From Dialister sp. CAG:486 (GTDB lineage: Bacteria; Bacillota; Negativicutes; Veillonellales; Dialisteraceae), in contig FR879621.1 in the NCBI GenBank assembly GCA_000434475.1, positions 1 to 16,279 of the forward strand: 16,279 bases of DNA, read 5' to 3'. Below are positions 7,114 to 14,343 of the stretch, in pieces; within the stretch, counting starts at the first letter, position 1, and each line of letters begins with the position of its first letter. The notes beneath the pieces are model-generated. The model was not told where the DNA came from. It saw nothing but the letters and a program-made list of their open reading frames with translations, and made no database searches. Both the position numbers and the translations under genes were made by a program.

Positions 7114-7329
7114 ATGGCTATTCAGAATACACTTGTCGATATCAAGCCGCAGATCCGTGTGGAAGATACTTCTACGGGAGAGATGAAGAATCTGAACTTC
7201 ACACGCATTAAGTGCGCGGCCACGAGTGATGAGCTGTATGCGGCGGCGAATGCGATCGCCGCGCTGCAGTCACGTCCGCTGTCGGGCATCCGCACGGTGG
7301 CGACCGGCGATCTGGCTGACGCCGGCTAG
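7114..7329 (+). CDS. DUF1659 family small protein, copy B
   Basis: This 71-residue protein is nearly the same as copy A, with identical C-terminal residues from AANAIAALQSRPL on. It differs at the N-terminus (IKPQIRV for MKLQIRV) and by a two-codon deletion that turns GETKVKNL into GEMKNL. It starts 12 bp after the stop of the secreted-protein gene. The usual AAGGAG is degraded to AACGAA, so translation would depend on coupling to the upstream gene, or the copy may be nearly silent. Its reading frame is intact, which argues for recent duplication or continued selection. Confidence 0.75.
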   Translation: MAIQNTLVDIKPQIRVEDTSTGEMKNLNFTRIKCAATSDELYAAANAIAALQSRPLSGIRTVATGDLADAG

Positions 7330-7364
7330 TTAGGGAAACGCTGATTCAATCACAGAATCAGAAC

Positions 7365-7402
7365 AAAAACCGTCCTGCAATCATTGGTAGGACGGTTTTT
7401 TT
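7365..7402 (+). terminator. Rho-independent terminator after DUF1659 copy B
   Basis: This is an exact copy of the terminator at 5654-5691: the stem ACCGTCCT/AGGACGGT flanked by A- and T-runs. It ends the transcript that begins upstream of the secreted-protein gene. Confidence 0.85.
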
Positions 7403-7411
7403 CTTCATCCC

Positions 7412-7877
7412 CGTATCGTCATTTCGAGCGAAGTCGAGAAATCTTTCTTGCACATTGGCTTTCTTGCCGGATGGCTCTACTGATTTGCATCTTTTCCATG
7501 CGATCTCACACTCACCATTTTCCCTCCTGCCATGGAGATCCCTCGACTTCGCTCGGGATGACACTGTGGGAAGAGCGCTGTCTATCATACATGGGAGCCA
7601 ACCCCCTGCCCTTCGGGCATCCCCCTTCCAAAGGAAGGGGGGGACGACTCTCACCCTCCTTCCTCTGGAAGGAGGTGCCCCGGAGGGGCGGAGGTTAGCC
7701 TCCCGCATGTTTGACTATCCTTATCCTCGTATCGTCATTTCGAGCGAAGTCGAGAAATCTTTCTTGCACGTCGGCGTTTTTGCCGGATGGCTCTACTGGT
7801 TTGCATCTTTTCCATGCGATCTCACACTCACCTTTTTCTCTTCTGCTATAAAGATCCCTCGGCTTCGCTCAGGATGA
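7412..7877. repeat. REP-like repeat cluster, inverted relative to 12955-13425
   Basis: Two units begin with CGTATCGTCATTTCGAGCG at 7412 and 7728, each followed by a conserved stretch (GCCGGATGGCTCTACTG, TTTGCATCTTTTCCATGCG) and a second REP-like motif (7543-7562, 7852-7877). The first unit also contains the hairpin cluster at 7607-7689. The sequence 7706-7877 is closely similar to the complement of 13054-13227, and the same units occur in tandem there. No gene is present; open frames across it are repeat translations. Confidence 0.85.
7607..7689. repeat. Four consecutive perfect GC-rich hairpins
   Basis: Four stems follow one another: GCCC/GGGC (7608-7618), CCCCCTTCC/GGAAGGGGG (7621-7641), CCTCCTTCC/GGAAGGAGG (7655-7675) and GCCCC/GGGGC (7677-7689). 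All are perfect with 3-nt loops. Similar hairpins fill the MITE-like element at 8773-8971 and recur at 13443-13463. Confidence 0.8.
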
Positions 7878-7901
7878 CGGCTCGGGGAATACCGCGAAGC
7901 A

Positions 7902-8657
7902 TCACCCCATCCCCTCTTTTTCTCCGCTGAAATTCAGATAGGTGTCGAGGAGCATGGTATAGATGTCTGTCGGGCTTTTCTCTTTCCACTCGTGAAAGGT
8001 ATCCCTGTGATAGATGAGCCATGGGAAGGAGATGAGCGTGGTTTCCGAATGAGCGAAAACGTTCTCCAATGTTTTGTGATAGGCTTTTTCGGAAATGGAA
8101 GCACCAGCTGCATTTTCGTAGGATACATGCGGACGGCCGGCGTCATCGTAGAAGGTGTGCGTCGTGGCGATGGTTTTCGCATGGAGCGTCCCGTCCTGCA
8201 GGGAGAGAGCGAGATTCGCCGTCCCATATTCTGCGCCGTCGCGGTATTCGTCGGTGAAGGAGTACCACTGTATACCATCGATGCCGTTCACGCTCATCGG
8301 TACGTAGTTCGTCATCATGATGTCGGCTTCGGAGCGGGCATCGGGCCATGATCTCCCGCATGGGATGAGTGCATCTTTCGCTTCATTCACTTCGTAGATC
8401 TTTGTATATGTATGAAGCCCGCTGCCGCCGCTCTCTGCGACAAGGATCTCCAGGCGGCCATTCCCGTCAAGATCGCTGCACATATAGCCGACGGTGTCCA
8501 TACCTGGTTCTGAGAGATCCCAGATATCACGGGCATCCGTGATGAGATGGATCTGCTCTTCTGCATCCTTGACCATCATGGCGGCCTGCGTGGGATGCGC
8601 GCATGGCAGGGATGCGAGAGCGAGCAGGATCAGACATTGGCAAGTATGTTTCCACAT
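7902..8657 (-). CDS. Secreted protein with EF-hand-like loop, unknown function
   Basis: This 251-residue protein has a signal peptide (MWKHTCQCLILLALASLPC, cleavage after TQA near residue 25). Soon after comes DLDGNGRLEILVAE (residues 63-76), which matches the calcium loop pattern D-x-D-G-N-G-x-x-E found in EF-hands and in FG-GAP/VCBS-type repeats. A single loop followed by a beta strand is closer to the latter. The rest, with LHTYTKIYEVNEA, GIQWYSFTDEYRDG and TFYDDAGRPHVSYENAAG, looks beta-rich and extracytoplasmic. I do not recognise a named family. AAGGAG (8667-8672), 9 nt before the ATG at 8657, supports the start. No clear terminator follows; the repeat cluster begins about 25 bp after the stop. 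Upstream lies a decayed coding segment on the same strand. Confidence 0.7.
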   Translation of the reverse strand: MWKHTCQCLILLALASLPCAHPTQAAMMVKDAEEQIHLITDARDIWDLSEPGMDTVGYMCSDLDGNGRLEILVAESGGSGLHTYTKIYEVNEAKDALIPCGRSWPDARSEADIMMTNYVPMSVNGIDGIQWYSFTDEYRDGAEYGTANLALSLQDGTLHAKTIATTHTFYDDAGRPHVSYENAAGASISEKAYHKTLENVFAHSETTLISFPWLIYHRDTFHEWKEKSPTDIYTMLLDTYLNFSGEKEGMG

Positions 8658-8693
8658 GGGGATCGTCTCCTTTTTCTTTCGTAATGGTGTCTA

Positions 8694-9094
8694 TCAAGTG
8701 ATTCGTGATTTCTCCGACATGCCTCTGCTTGTCAGAAGTACCTTTTTTCCCCCGTGGCTACTGTCTGCTGCGTAATGCTATTAAGTTAAGGAAATTGTTA
8801 GCGCCGTAATGACTTGCTTCCCCCTTCGGGGGAAGTGCCGAAGGCAATAGGGGCATGCCAGCGGCCATCGAACAATGTTGGATATACCGTAGTGCTGCCC
8901 CCCCTCAGCCCTCCGGGCAGCTCCCCCGATGGGGAGCCAAGAACGTTCTGCTGCTTAACTTAATAGCATTAGCCTGCTGCGGAGCCTCCGCTATCCAAGT
9001 CTCTGTCTTTTTCTTTCGGCGTGCGGATACGATTCATGAAGAGGAAGGTGTAAGGTACGTCCTTGTAGGTGGTGAGGCGGTAGACGGGTATCAT
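8694..9094 (-). pseudogene. Decayed coding segment interrupted by a MITE-like element
   Basis: The minus-strand frame from 9094 reads MIPVYRLTTYKDVPYTFLFM, NRIRTPKEKDRDLDSGGSAAG and then TAA, with the GC-rich third positions typical of real genes here. The TAA lies inside the end of the element at 8773-8971. If the element and one 8-bp flanking repeat are removed, the frame continues 22 further codons and stops at 8694, 37 bp before the next gene. No ribosome site precedes the Met, so the 5' part is lost as well. I cannot name the family. An uninterrupted run of that length can occur by chance, so the second half is uncertain. Confidence 0.4.
8773..8971. mobile_element. MITE-like element with 18-bp perfect terminal inverted repeats
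   Basis: TAATGCTATTAAGTTAAG (8773-8790) and its exact complement (8954-8971) bound 199 bp without coding capacity. CTGCTGCG flanks it on the left (8765-8772) and, 2 bp past the right end, again at 8974-8981, consistent with an 8-bp target duplication. The inside holds GC-rich hairpins: CTTCCCCC/GGGGGAAG (8817-8835), GCCC/GGGC (8908-8918) and GCTCCCC/GGGGAGC (8920-8937). No transposase is nearby, so it would depend on an element elsewhere in the genome. Confidence 0.75.
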
Positions 9095-9201
9095 CGCGTA
9101 AGGACGTTGTTTCCTTCTACCCTTACTATATCAAAATGTTATGAAAAAATCACGTTCATGATATAGAGGGATACGGAGGCAGAAGACATCTTTCTCCATG
9201 C

Positions 9202-9236
9202 AAAAAGATCCCGCCTGCCTACAAGCAGACGGGATC
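9202..9236 (-). terminator. Rho-independent terminator of the gat operon
   Basis: GATCCCGTCTGC and GCAGGCGGGATC pair on the minus strand (one G-U pair) around a 6-nt loop, followed by TTTTT. It begins 4 bp after the stop of the small membrane protein gene. Confidence 0.88.
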
Positions 9237-9239
9237 CCT

Positions 9240-9560
9240 TCAAAACAGATATTTTTTCAAGAAATACACGATGACGCCGGCGAGGAAGATCACAGCGCCC
9301 CATACCAAGAAAAACCAAGCAACTGCAAGCACGATCGCGAGGAATGCGATGATGCCTGCGATGTAGAGGGCCTTTTTCCACCACGGGATGGCCTTCACAT
9401 CGATGAATTCGATATGGATCCCGCCCTGCGGCGCTTCCTTTCGATATTCTTCCCCCTGTTCATTCAGGGTGAGTCCATGGTAGTCCTTCACATCCTCTTC
9501 GGACATGCGTCTGGGCTCTTCATGGACTTCCGTGTAGTCTGATTTCTTATCTTCACTCAT
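9240..9560 (-). CDS. Small membrane protein coupled to gatB
   Basis: This 106-residue protein has a charged, acidic cytosolic-type N-terminal half (residues 1-59, ending [10 protein letters not shown]). A long hydrophobic stretch follows from about 63 to 100 ([38 protein letters not shown]), enough for two membrane helices, and then KKYLF. I do not recognise a family. Its ATG overlaps the gatB stop in an ATGA, and no strong Shine-Dalgarno is seen, so it is probably translated by coupling from gatB. The terminator at 9202-9236 shows it is the last gene of the gat operon. A link to aminoacyl-tRNA formation is not evident; it may simply share expression. Confidence 0.75.
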   Translation of the reverse strand: MSEDKKSDYTEVHEEPRRMSEEDVKDYHGLTLNEQGEEYRKEAPQGGIHIEFIDVKAIPWWKKALYIAGIIAFLAIVLAVAWFFLVWGAVIFLAGVIVYFLKKYLF

Positions 9561-11002
9561 AAGGATGCAAGTTTTTTATTCAAAAGCTCATTGATGACCT
9601 TCGGATTCGCCTTGCCCTTCGTGGCTTTCATGATCTGACCCACGAGAGCGCCGACGGCTTTCTTCTTGCCGGCTTTGAAGTCCTCTACGGCTTTCGGGTT
9701 TTCAGAAACGACTTTGTCGACCAGTTCCTGCAGGGCGCCGGTATCCGAGATCTGTACGAGACCCTGGGCTTTGACGATGTCTTCTGCCTTGCCGCCTTCC
9801 TTCCACATGGTGGCGAAGACTTTCTTCGCGATCTTGCCGGAGATGGTGCCTTTGGAGATCAAGGTGAGGAGGCCTGCGAGGTCTTCTGCCTTGACAGGAG
9901 CCGCGGAGATCTCGATGCCATCGGTAGAGAGCTGGCTGGCAAATTCGCCCATCAGCCAGTTGACAGCAGCCTTCGGCTCTGCGCCGCAAGCGACGCAGGC
10001 TTCGAAGTAGTCAGCGGTAGCTTTGTCATTCGTCATGAAGACAGCGTCGGCATCTGAGATACCGAAGTCTTTCATATAGCGCGCTTTTCTGGCATCCGGC
10101 AGCTCCGGCAGAGATTTTCTAATCTCTTCGATGTATTCATCAGAGACGGTGAAGGGGACGAGGTCCGGTTCCGGGAAGTAGCGGTAATCATTCGCTTCTT
10201 CCTTAGTACGCATGGACTTGGTGACGCCTTCTTTTTCGTCCCATGTTCTGGTTTCTTGGACGACTTTGCCGCCTTCTTCGAGGAGCTCAGCCTGACGCAT
10301 CGCTTCATACTCGATCGCACGTTCTACGCCCTTGAAGGAGTTGATGTTTTTGATCTCTGTCTTGGTGCCGAGCTCTTTCTGACCGACAGGACGGACGGAG
10401 ACATTCGCATCGCAACGTAGGCTCCCTTCTTCCATGCGGCAGTCGGAAATGCCGACGTACTGCAGGATCGCGCGCATCTTTTCCATGTAAGCGACAGCTT
10501 CTTTGGCAGAGCGCATATCCGGCTCGGATACGATTTCCAGAAGCGGCGTGCCGGTACGGTTATAGTCGACCAGCGAATAATCGGAATCGGTGATGGAAGT
10601 GCCGTGATGGACGAGTTTCCCTGCATCTTCTTCCATATGGGCACGGGTGATGCGCAGGCGCTTCACTTCGCCGTCGACTTCGACATCGAGGTAGCCGTGT
10701 TCACAGATCGGCAGGTCGAACTGCGAGGTCTGGAAATTCTTCGGAAGATCGGGGTAGTAATAGTTTTTGCGGTCGAATTTGCTGAATCGGGAGATCTCGC
10801 AGTTCAGAGCAAGACCGGCGCGGACAGCGTATTCGAGGACTTTCTTGTTCAGGACCGGCAGCACGCCCGGCAGGCCGAGACAGACAGGGCATACATTGGT
10901 ATTCGGATCTGCGCCGAAGGATGTCTTGCAGCTGCAGAAGATTTTGGTGGTGGTCTGAAGCTCGGTATGGACTTCAAGGCCGATGACTACTTCATATTTC
11001 AT
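9557..11002 (-). CDS. gatB: Asp/Glu-tRNA amidotransferase subunit B
   Basis: GatB is the kinase and tRNA-binding subunit of GatCAB. It activates Glu on misacylated tRNA-Gln, or Asp on tRNA-Asn, with ATP, then receives ammonia from GatA. The 481 residues match the usual length. Visible marks are [10 protein letters not shown] near the N-terminus, the zinc site Cys23-x-Cys25 with Cys38-x-x-Cys41, [26 protein letters not shown] and the C-terminal YqeY-like tail [18 protein letters not shown]. The ATG overlaps the gatA stop as ATGA and the stop overlaps the next gene the same way, so the three are translationally coupled. Confidence 0.97.
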   Translation of the reverse strand: MKYEVVIGLEVHTELQTTTKIFCSCKTSFGADPNTNVCPVCLGLPGVLPVLNKKVLEYAVRAGLALNCEISRFSKFDRKNYYYPDLPKNFQTSQFDLPICEHGYLDVEVDGEVKRLRITRAHMEEDAGKLVHHGTSITDSDYSLVDYNRTGTPLLEIVSEPDMRSAKEAVAYMEKMRAILQYVGISDCRMEEGSLRCDANVSVRPVGQKELGTKTEIKNINSFKGVERAIEYEAMRQAELLEEGGKVVQETRTWDEKEGVTKSMRTKEEANDYRYFPEPDLVPFTVSDEYIEEIRKSLPELPDARKARYMKDFGISDADAVFMTNDKATADYFEACVACGAEPKAAVNWLMGEFASQLSTDGIEISAAPVKAEDLAGLLTLISKGTISGKIAKKVFATMWKEGGKAEDIVKAQGLVQISDTGALQELVDKVVSENPKAVEDFKAGKKKAVGALVGQIMKATKGKANPKVINELLNKKLASL

Positions 11003-12456
11003 TCCTTGATCTCTCCTTTTGGCGCGGTTTTGGTGAATTCAGGATGAGCCTGTTCGAAGGTGTAGGCTGCCTGCAGGATGGTTTCTTCGGCGAGCGTCTT
11101 GCCGATGAGCTGCATGCCGAGCGGCATGCCGTCCTTGAAACCGACCGGAATGGAAATGGACGGTGCACCGATGAGGTTCACCGGTACGGTGCAGATATCT
11201 TCCATGTAGAGGGACAGCGGATCGGAGAAGGCGCCGAATTTGAACGAGGTGCCGGAAGCCGACGGTGCTGCGATGACGTCGCAGAGCTTGAAGGCCTCGT
11301 CGAATTCCTGTTTCAGGAGGGTGCGGACTTTGAGCGCTTTCAGATAGTACGCATCATAGTAGCCGGCAGAGAGGACGTAGTTTCCGAGCATGATGCGGCG
11401 CTTCACTTCTTCACCGAAGCCCTGGCTTCTGGTCTTGATATACATATCGATGATATCTTCACCCGGTGCACGGAAGCCGTAGCTGACGCCGTCATAGCGG
11501 GCGAGGTTCGAGCTGGCTTCTGCCGGTGCGATGATGTAGTAGACAGAGACACCGCTATTGATATGCGGGATGGAGACGGGGACGATCTCCGCGCCTTCCT
11601 TTTTGTAGAAATCAAGAGCCGCATCGATCGCTGCCTTGGTCTCTTCCTTGATGCCTTCGCCGAAGAATTCCTTCGGTACGCCGATCTTCATGCCCTTGAC
11701 ATCGCGGACGAGGGCTTTCTTGTAGTCCTTCTTTTCCTGCGGGATGGACGTGGAGTCGCGCGGATCATGGCCTGCGATCGCATTGAGAACGATGGCTGCA
11801 TCGGTGACGTCTTTGACGAGCGGCCCGATCTGGTCAAGGGACGATGCGAAAGCCAGAAGGCCGTAACGGGAAACAAGGCCATAGGTCGGTTTCAAACCGA
11901 CGATGCCATTGAAGGACGCCGGCTGACGGATAGATCCGCCCGTGTCCGAGCCGAGGGACCAGATGGCTTCATTCGCCGCGACAGCTGCCGCAGAGCCACC
12001 GGAGGAGCCGCCCGGTACATAGTCCGTATTCCACGGATTGTGGGAAGGTCCAAATGCGGAACGCTCGGTCGAAGAGCCCATGGCGAATTCATCCATATTC
12101 GTCTTGCCCAGAGAAATATAGTCTTCCCCTTTCAGCTTTTCGATGACAGTCGCATCATACGGGGATACCCAGTGTTCAAGCATACGGGAGGCCGCGGTGC
12201 AGGTCTCGCCTTTGATGCACATATTATCTTTGATCGCGCCCGGGATACCGGCAAGATCGGAGATCTCTTCTCCGGCGGCGATCTTCGCATCGACCTTTGC
12301 TGCGACAGAGAGCGCACTCTCATCAGAGGTAGAAAGGTAAGCGTGGATGTCCCCTTCTACGCTGTCACGATGCGCGATGATTTTCTTTGTGAGTTCGACA
12401 GCGGAGATTTCCTTTTTCACCAGCTGTTCATGGAGATCATGAATCGTGTATTTCAC
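10999..12456 (-). CDS. gatA: Asp/Glu-tRNA amidotransferase subunit A
   Basis: GatA is the amidase subunit that releases ammonia from glutamine for the GatB reaction. The 485 residues carry the amidase signature. The Ser-cisSer-Lys triad is visible as Lys76 (GAIKDN), Ser151 ([10 protein letters not shown]) and Ser175 ([11 protein letters not shown]), with the spacing known for GatA. The start is GTG at 12456, not ATG. AAGGAGG (12464-12470) lies 7 nt before it and contains the gatC stop codon. The next gene, gatB, overlaps by ATGA. Confidence 0.97.
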   Translation of the reverse strand: MKYTIHDLHEQLVKKEISAVELTKKIIAHRDSVEGDIHAYLSTSDESALSVAAKVDAKIAAGEEISDLAGIPGAIKDNMCIKGETCTAASRMLEHWVSPYDATVIEKLKGEDYISLGKTNMDEFAMGSSTERSAFGPSHNPWNTDYVPGGSSGGSAAAVAANEAIWSLGSDTGGSIRQPASFNGIVGLKPTYGLVSRYGLLAFASSLDQIGPLVKDVTDAAIVLNAIAGHDPRDSTSIPQEKKDYKKALVRDVKGMKIGVPKEFFGEGIKEETKAAIDAALDFYKKEGAEIVPVSIPHINSGVSVYYIIAPAEASSNLARYDGVSYGFRAPGEDIIDMYIKTRSQGFGEEVKRRIMLGNYVLSAGYYDAYYLKALKVRTLLKQEFDEAFKLCDVIAAPSASGTSFKFGAFSDPLSLYMEDICTVPVNLIGAPSISIPVGFKDGMPLGMQLIGKTLAEETILQAAYTFEQAHPEFTKTAPKGEIKE

Positions 12457-12468
12457 TCGGCTGCCTCC

Positions 12469-12753
12469 TTAAATAATCTTCGGCACTTTGAAATAGCCGT
12501 CTTCCTTTTCCGGCGCATTCATGAGTGCTTCTTCATTCGTAAAAGACTGATGCGGGACGTCTTCGCGCATGACATTGTACTGCTCGACGGCATGCACGGT
12601 CGGCGCTACATCAGTCGTATCATACTGGTTCAGTTCTTCCATGTAGGTGAGGATGCTGTTCATGGAGTCTCTCATCTTTTCCAGGTCTTCGTCCGCAAAG
12701 GACAGACGGGAAAGAAGAGCGATCTTCTGAGCTTCTTCTGTCGTGATTTTCAT
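12469..12753 (-). CDS. gatC: Asp/Glu-tRNA amidotransferase subunit C
   Basis: GatC is the small belt-like subunit that stabilises the GatA-GatB contact. Its 94 residues are the normal length. The N-terminus (ITTEEAQKIALLSRLSFADE), the middle MNSILTYMEELNQYDTTDV and the end VMREDVPHQS, then GYFKVPKII are typical. The start at 12753 is preceded by a purine-rich AGAGGGAAG (12762-12770). It is first in the operon gatC-gatA-gatB-membrane protein, with 12 bp between it and gatA. Confidence 0.95.
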   Translation of the reverse strand: MKITTEEAQKIALLSRLSFADEDLEKMRDSMNSILTYMEELNQYDTTDVAPTVHAVEQYNVMREDVPHQSFTNEEALMNAPEKEDGYFKVPKII

Positions 12754-12809
12754 AGATACACTTCCCTCTTACTTATTCAAATTGTTGGATAATAGAGAAT
12801 CCTTATCAG

Positions 12810-12838
12810 ATTATAACACAAATGAAGCGAGCTTTGCA
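12810..12838 (-). promoter_or_regulatory. Probable promoter of the gat operon
   Basis: On the minus strand, TATAAT (12815-12810) lies 17 nt after TGCAAA (12838-12833). The -10 box is perfect and the -35 weak. Transcription would begin near 12803, about 50 nt before gatC. No T-box or other leader RNA fits in that space. Confidence 0.5.
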
Positions 12839-12860
12839 GAAGAAATCGGGTGACTGGTGA

Positions 12861-12919
12861 CTAGGGATTAGTAGCTAGGGATTAGACGTTAGACATCAGA
12901 TGTCTGATGTCTGATGTCT
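12861..12919. repeat. Short direct repeats
   Basis: CTAGGGATTAG occurs at 12861-12871 and 12875-12885, and GATGTCT is repeated as an 8-bp period (TGATGTCT) three times up to 12919, preceded by AGACATCA, which makes an inverted repeat. Similar text (ATCAGATGTCTGAT) is at 15234-15247 and a degenerate form near 13535-13550. Function is unknown. Confidence 0.6.
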
Positions 12920-12954
12920 CCTAGTCTCTTAGTCGTTTATCGCTCTGCAAGGAA

Positions 12955-13425
12955 GATTTCTCGACTTCGCTCGAAATGACGATACGAGGATAAGGATAGT
13001 CAAACATGCAGGAGGTTGGCTCCCACGGATGATAACTGGAGCTTCTCCCGCCTTGTCATCCCGAGCGAAGCCGAGGGGTCTTTATAGCAGGAGGGAAAAT
13101 GGTGAGTGTAAGATCGCATGGAAAAGATGCAAACCAGTAGAGCCATCCGGCAAGAAAACGGGTGTGCAAGAAAGATTTCTCGACTTCGCTCGAAATGACG
13201 ATACGGGGATAAGGATAGTCAAACATGCAGGAGGTTGGCTCCCACGGATGATAGCTGGCGCTTCTCCCGCCTTGTCATCCCGAGCGAAGTCGAGGGATCT
13301 TTATAGCAGGAGGGAAAATGGTGAGTGTGAGATCGCATGGAAAAGATGCAAACCAGTAGAGCCATCCGGCAAGAAAACAGTATGCACGGAAGATTTCTCG
13401 ACTTCGCTCGAAATGACGATACGAG
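12955..13425. repeat. Tandem repeat of 218-219 bp, two full units and a partial
   Basis: Units begin with GATTTCTCGACTTCGCTCG at 12955, 13174 and 13392, a period of 219 and then 218 bp. Each full unit contains two REP-like cores in opposite sense (12955-12983 and 13054-13080 in unit 1) joined by a conserved stretch with AAACATGCAGGAGG and AGAGCCATCCGGCAAG. The units are nearly identical, which suggests recent amplification. The same units occur inverted at 7412-7877. Any open frame here is a repeat translation. Confidence 0.9.
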
Positions 13426-13442
13426 AGAAGGCCGCCCCACTA

Positions 13443-13493
13443 GCCCCTTCCTCTGGAAGGGGCAGGCGAGCGCAGCGAGACGGGGTTTGCCTC
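13443..13493 (+). repeat. Hairpin-plus-GGCGAGC repeat
   Basis: A perfect hairpin GCCCCTTCC/GGAAGGGGC with loop TCT (13443-13463) is followed by AGGCGAGCGCAGCGAGACGG and GGTTTGCC. A related copy is at 15144-15190, and a minus-strand one at about 3886-3934. Confidence 0.7.
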
Positions 13494-13568
13494 GCGTATG
13501 TTGAATAAGCGGAAAGCAGGTCGTACAAAAAATCTGACGTCTGACATCTCCCAGTCTCCAGCCCAAAC

Positions 13569-13594
13569 AAAAAAGCAGCCCGATGGCTGCTTTT
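13569..13594 (-). terminator. Rho-independent terminator of the ABC transporter operon
   Basis: AAAAGCAGCC and GGCTGCTTTT form a perfect 10-bp stem with a 4-nt loop, followed on the minus strand by a further T-run. It lies 11 bp after the stop of the ATPase gene. Confidence 0.88.
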
Positions 13595-13605
13595 CATTTT
13601 TCCTA

Positions 13606-14343
13606 TTACAATACCTGCGAAAGGAAAGCTTTCGTGCGTTCCTCTTTCGTATGCTCGAAGACATCCAGCGGGCGGCCTTCTTCGACGATAACGCCGCCAT
13701 CAATGAAGAGGACGCGGGAACCGACTTCTCTGGCGAATCCCATTTCATGTGTCACGACGACCATGGTCATGCCCTCTTCTGCGACTTCACGCATGACATC
13801 CAAGACTTCATGCACCATTTCCGGGTCGAGCGCCGAGGTCGGTTCATCGAAGAGGAGCGCTTTCGGCTTCATCGCGAGCGCGCGGGCGATAGCGACACGC
13901 TGCTGCTGCCCACCGGAGAGCTGCGGAGGCTTGTAGTCTGCCTTGTCTTCCAGCCCGACTTTTTTGAGGAGCTGCATACCGCGGTCATAGGCTTCCTTCT
14001 TGGAGATCTTTCTGACCTTCATCGGCGCGAGCATCAGATTCTGAATGACAGTCATATGCGGAAAAAGGTTGAATCGCTGAAAGACCATGCCGACTTCCGT
14101 GCGGACTTCATTGATATTCTTTTCTCCATTGACAGGCACCCCGTCGAATGTGATGGATCCCGTCGTCGGTGTTTCAAGCCCATTGATGCAGCGCAGCAGC
14201 GTACTCTTCCCCGAGCCGGAAGGTCCGATGATGACGACGACTTCCTTCTCCTTGACTTTGACGCTGATATCTTTCAAGACCGTCAGATCGCCGAATTTTT
14301 TGCTGATGTGGGTGATTTCTATCAGATTCTTTTCTTCTGCCAT
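13606..14343 (-). CDS. glnQ: Polar amino-acid ABC transporter, ATP-binding protein
   Basis: This 245-residue ATPase powers an amino-acid importer at the inner face of the cytoplasmic membrane. All ABC motifs are present: Walker [10 protein letters not shown] (40-48), Q-loop Gln89 ([14 protein letters not shown]), signature LSGGQQQR (142-149), Walker [14 protein letters not shown] (from 163) and the H-loop His199 ([13 protein letters not shown]). The stretch [12 protein letters not shown] is typical of the GlnQ/HisP/ArtP group. Its ATG directly follows the TAA of the permease gene, so the two form one operon. The substrate (Gln, Arg, His, Cys or other) cannot be told; the gene symbol denotes the family. 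Confidence 0.92.
   Translation of the reverse strand: MAEEKNLIEITHISKKFGDLTVLKDISVKVKEKEVVVIIGPSGSGKSTLLRCINGLETPTTGSITFDGVPVNGEKNINEVRTEVGMVFQRFNLFPHMTVIQNLMLAPMKVRKISKKEAYDRGMQLLKKVGLEDKADYKPPQLSGGQQQRVAIARALAMKPKALLFDEPTSALDPEMVHEVLDVMREVAEEGMTMVVVTHEMGFAREVGSRVLFIDGGVIVEEGRPLDVFEHTKEERTKAFLSQVL

Larger units (their letters stand above)
7099..7455 (+). repeat. Direct repeat copy B (DUF1659 gene, terminator, REP-like end)
   Basis: This is the second copy of the block at 5381-5744, in the same orientation. Positions 7273-7455 are identical to 5562-5744. Upstream of the ATG the sequence is still alignable (TAACGAAATTGTACTATG against TAAGGAGAATACTACTATG), but the Shine-Dalgarno is lost. The uneven divergence suggests gene conversion or recombination within the 3' half. 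Confidence 0.9.

Noticed and set aside
7358..7877. Several overlapping open frames of 100-140 codons on both strands
   Set aside because: They translate the REP-like repeats and hairpin cluster and recur wherever the repeats occur.
11044..12792. A 582-codon plus-strand open frame
   Set aside because: It is the antisense shadow of gatA and gatC, a common effect of codon bias; the minus-strand proteins are unmistakable.
12955..13425. Possible CRISPR array
   Set aside because: The units are 218-219 bp with conserved linkers, not short repeats with unique spacers.
13029..13508. A 159-codon plus-strand frame with an internal repeated peptide
   Set aside because: The peptide repeat is the translation of the 218-bp tandem DNA repeat; there is no ribosome site.
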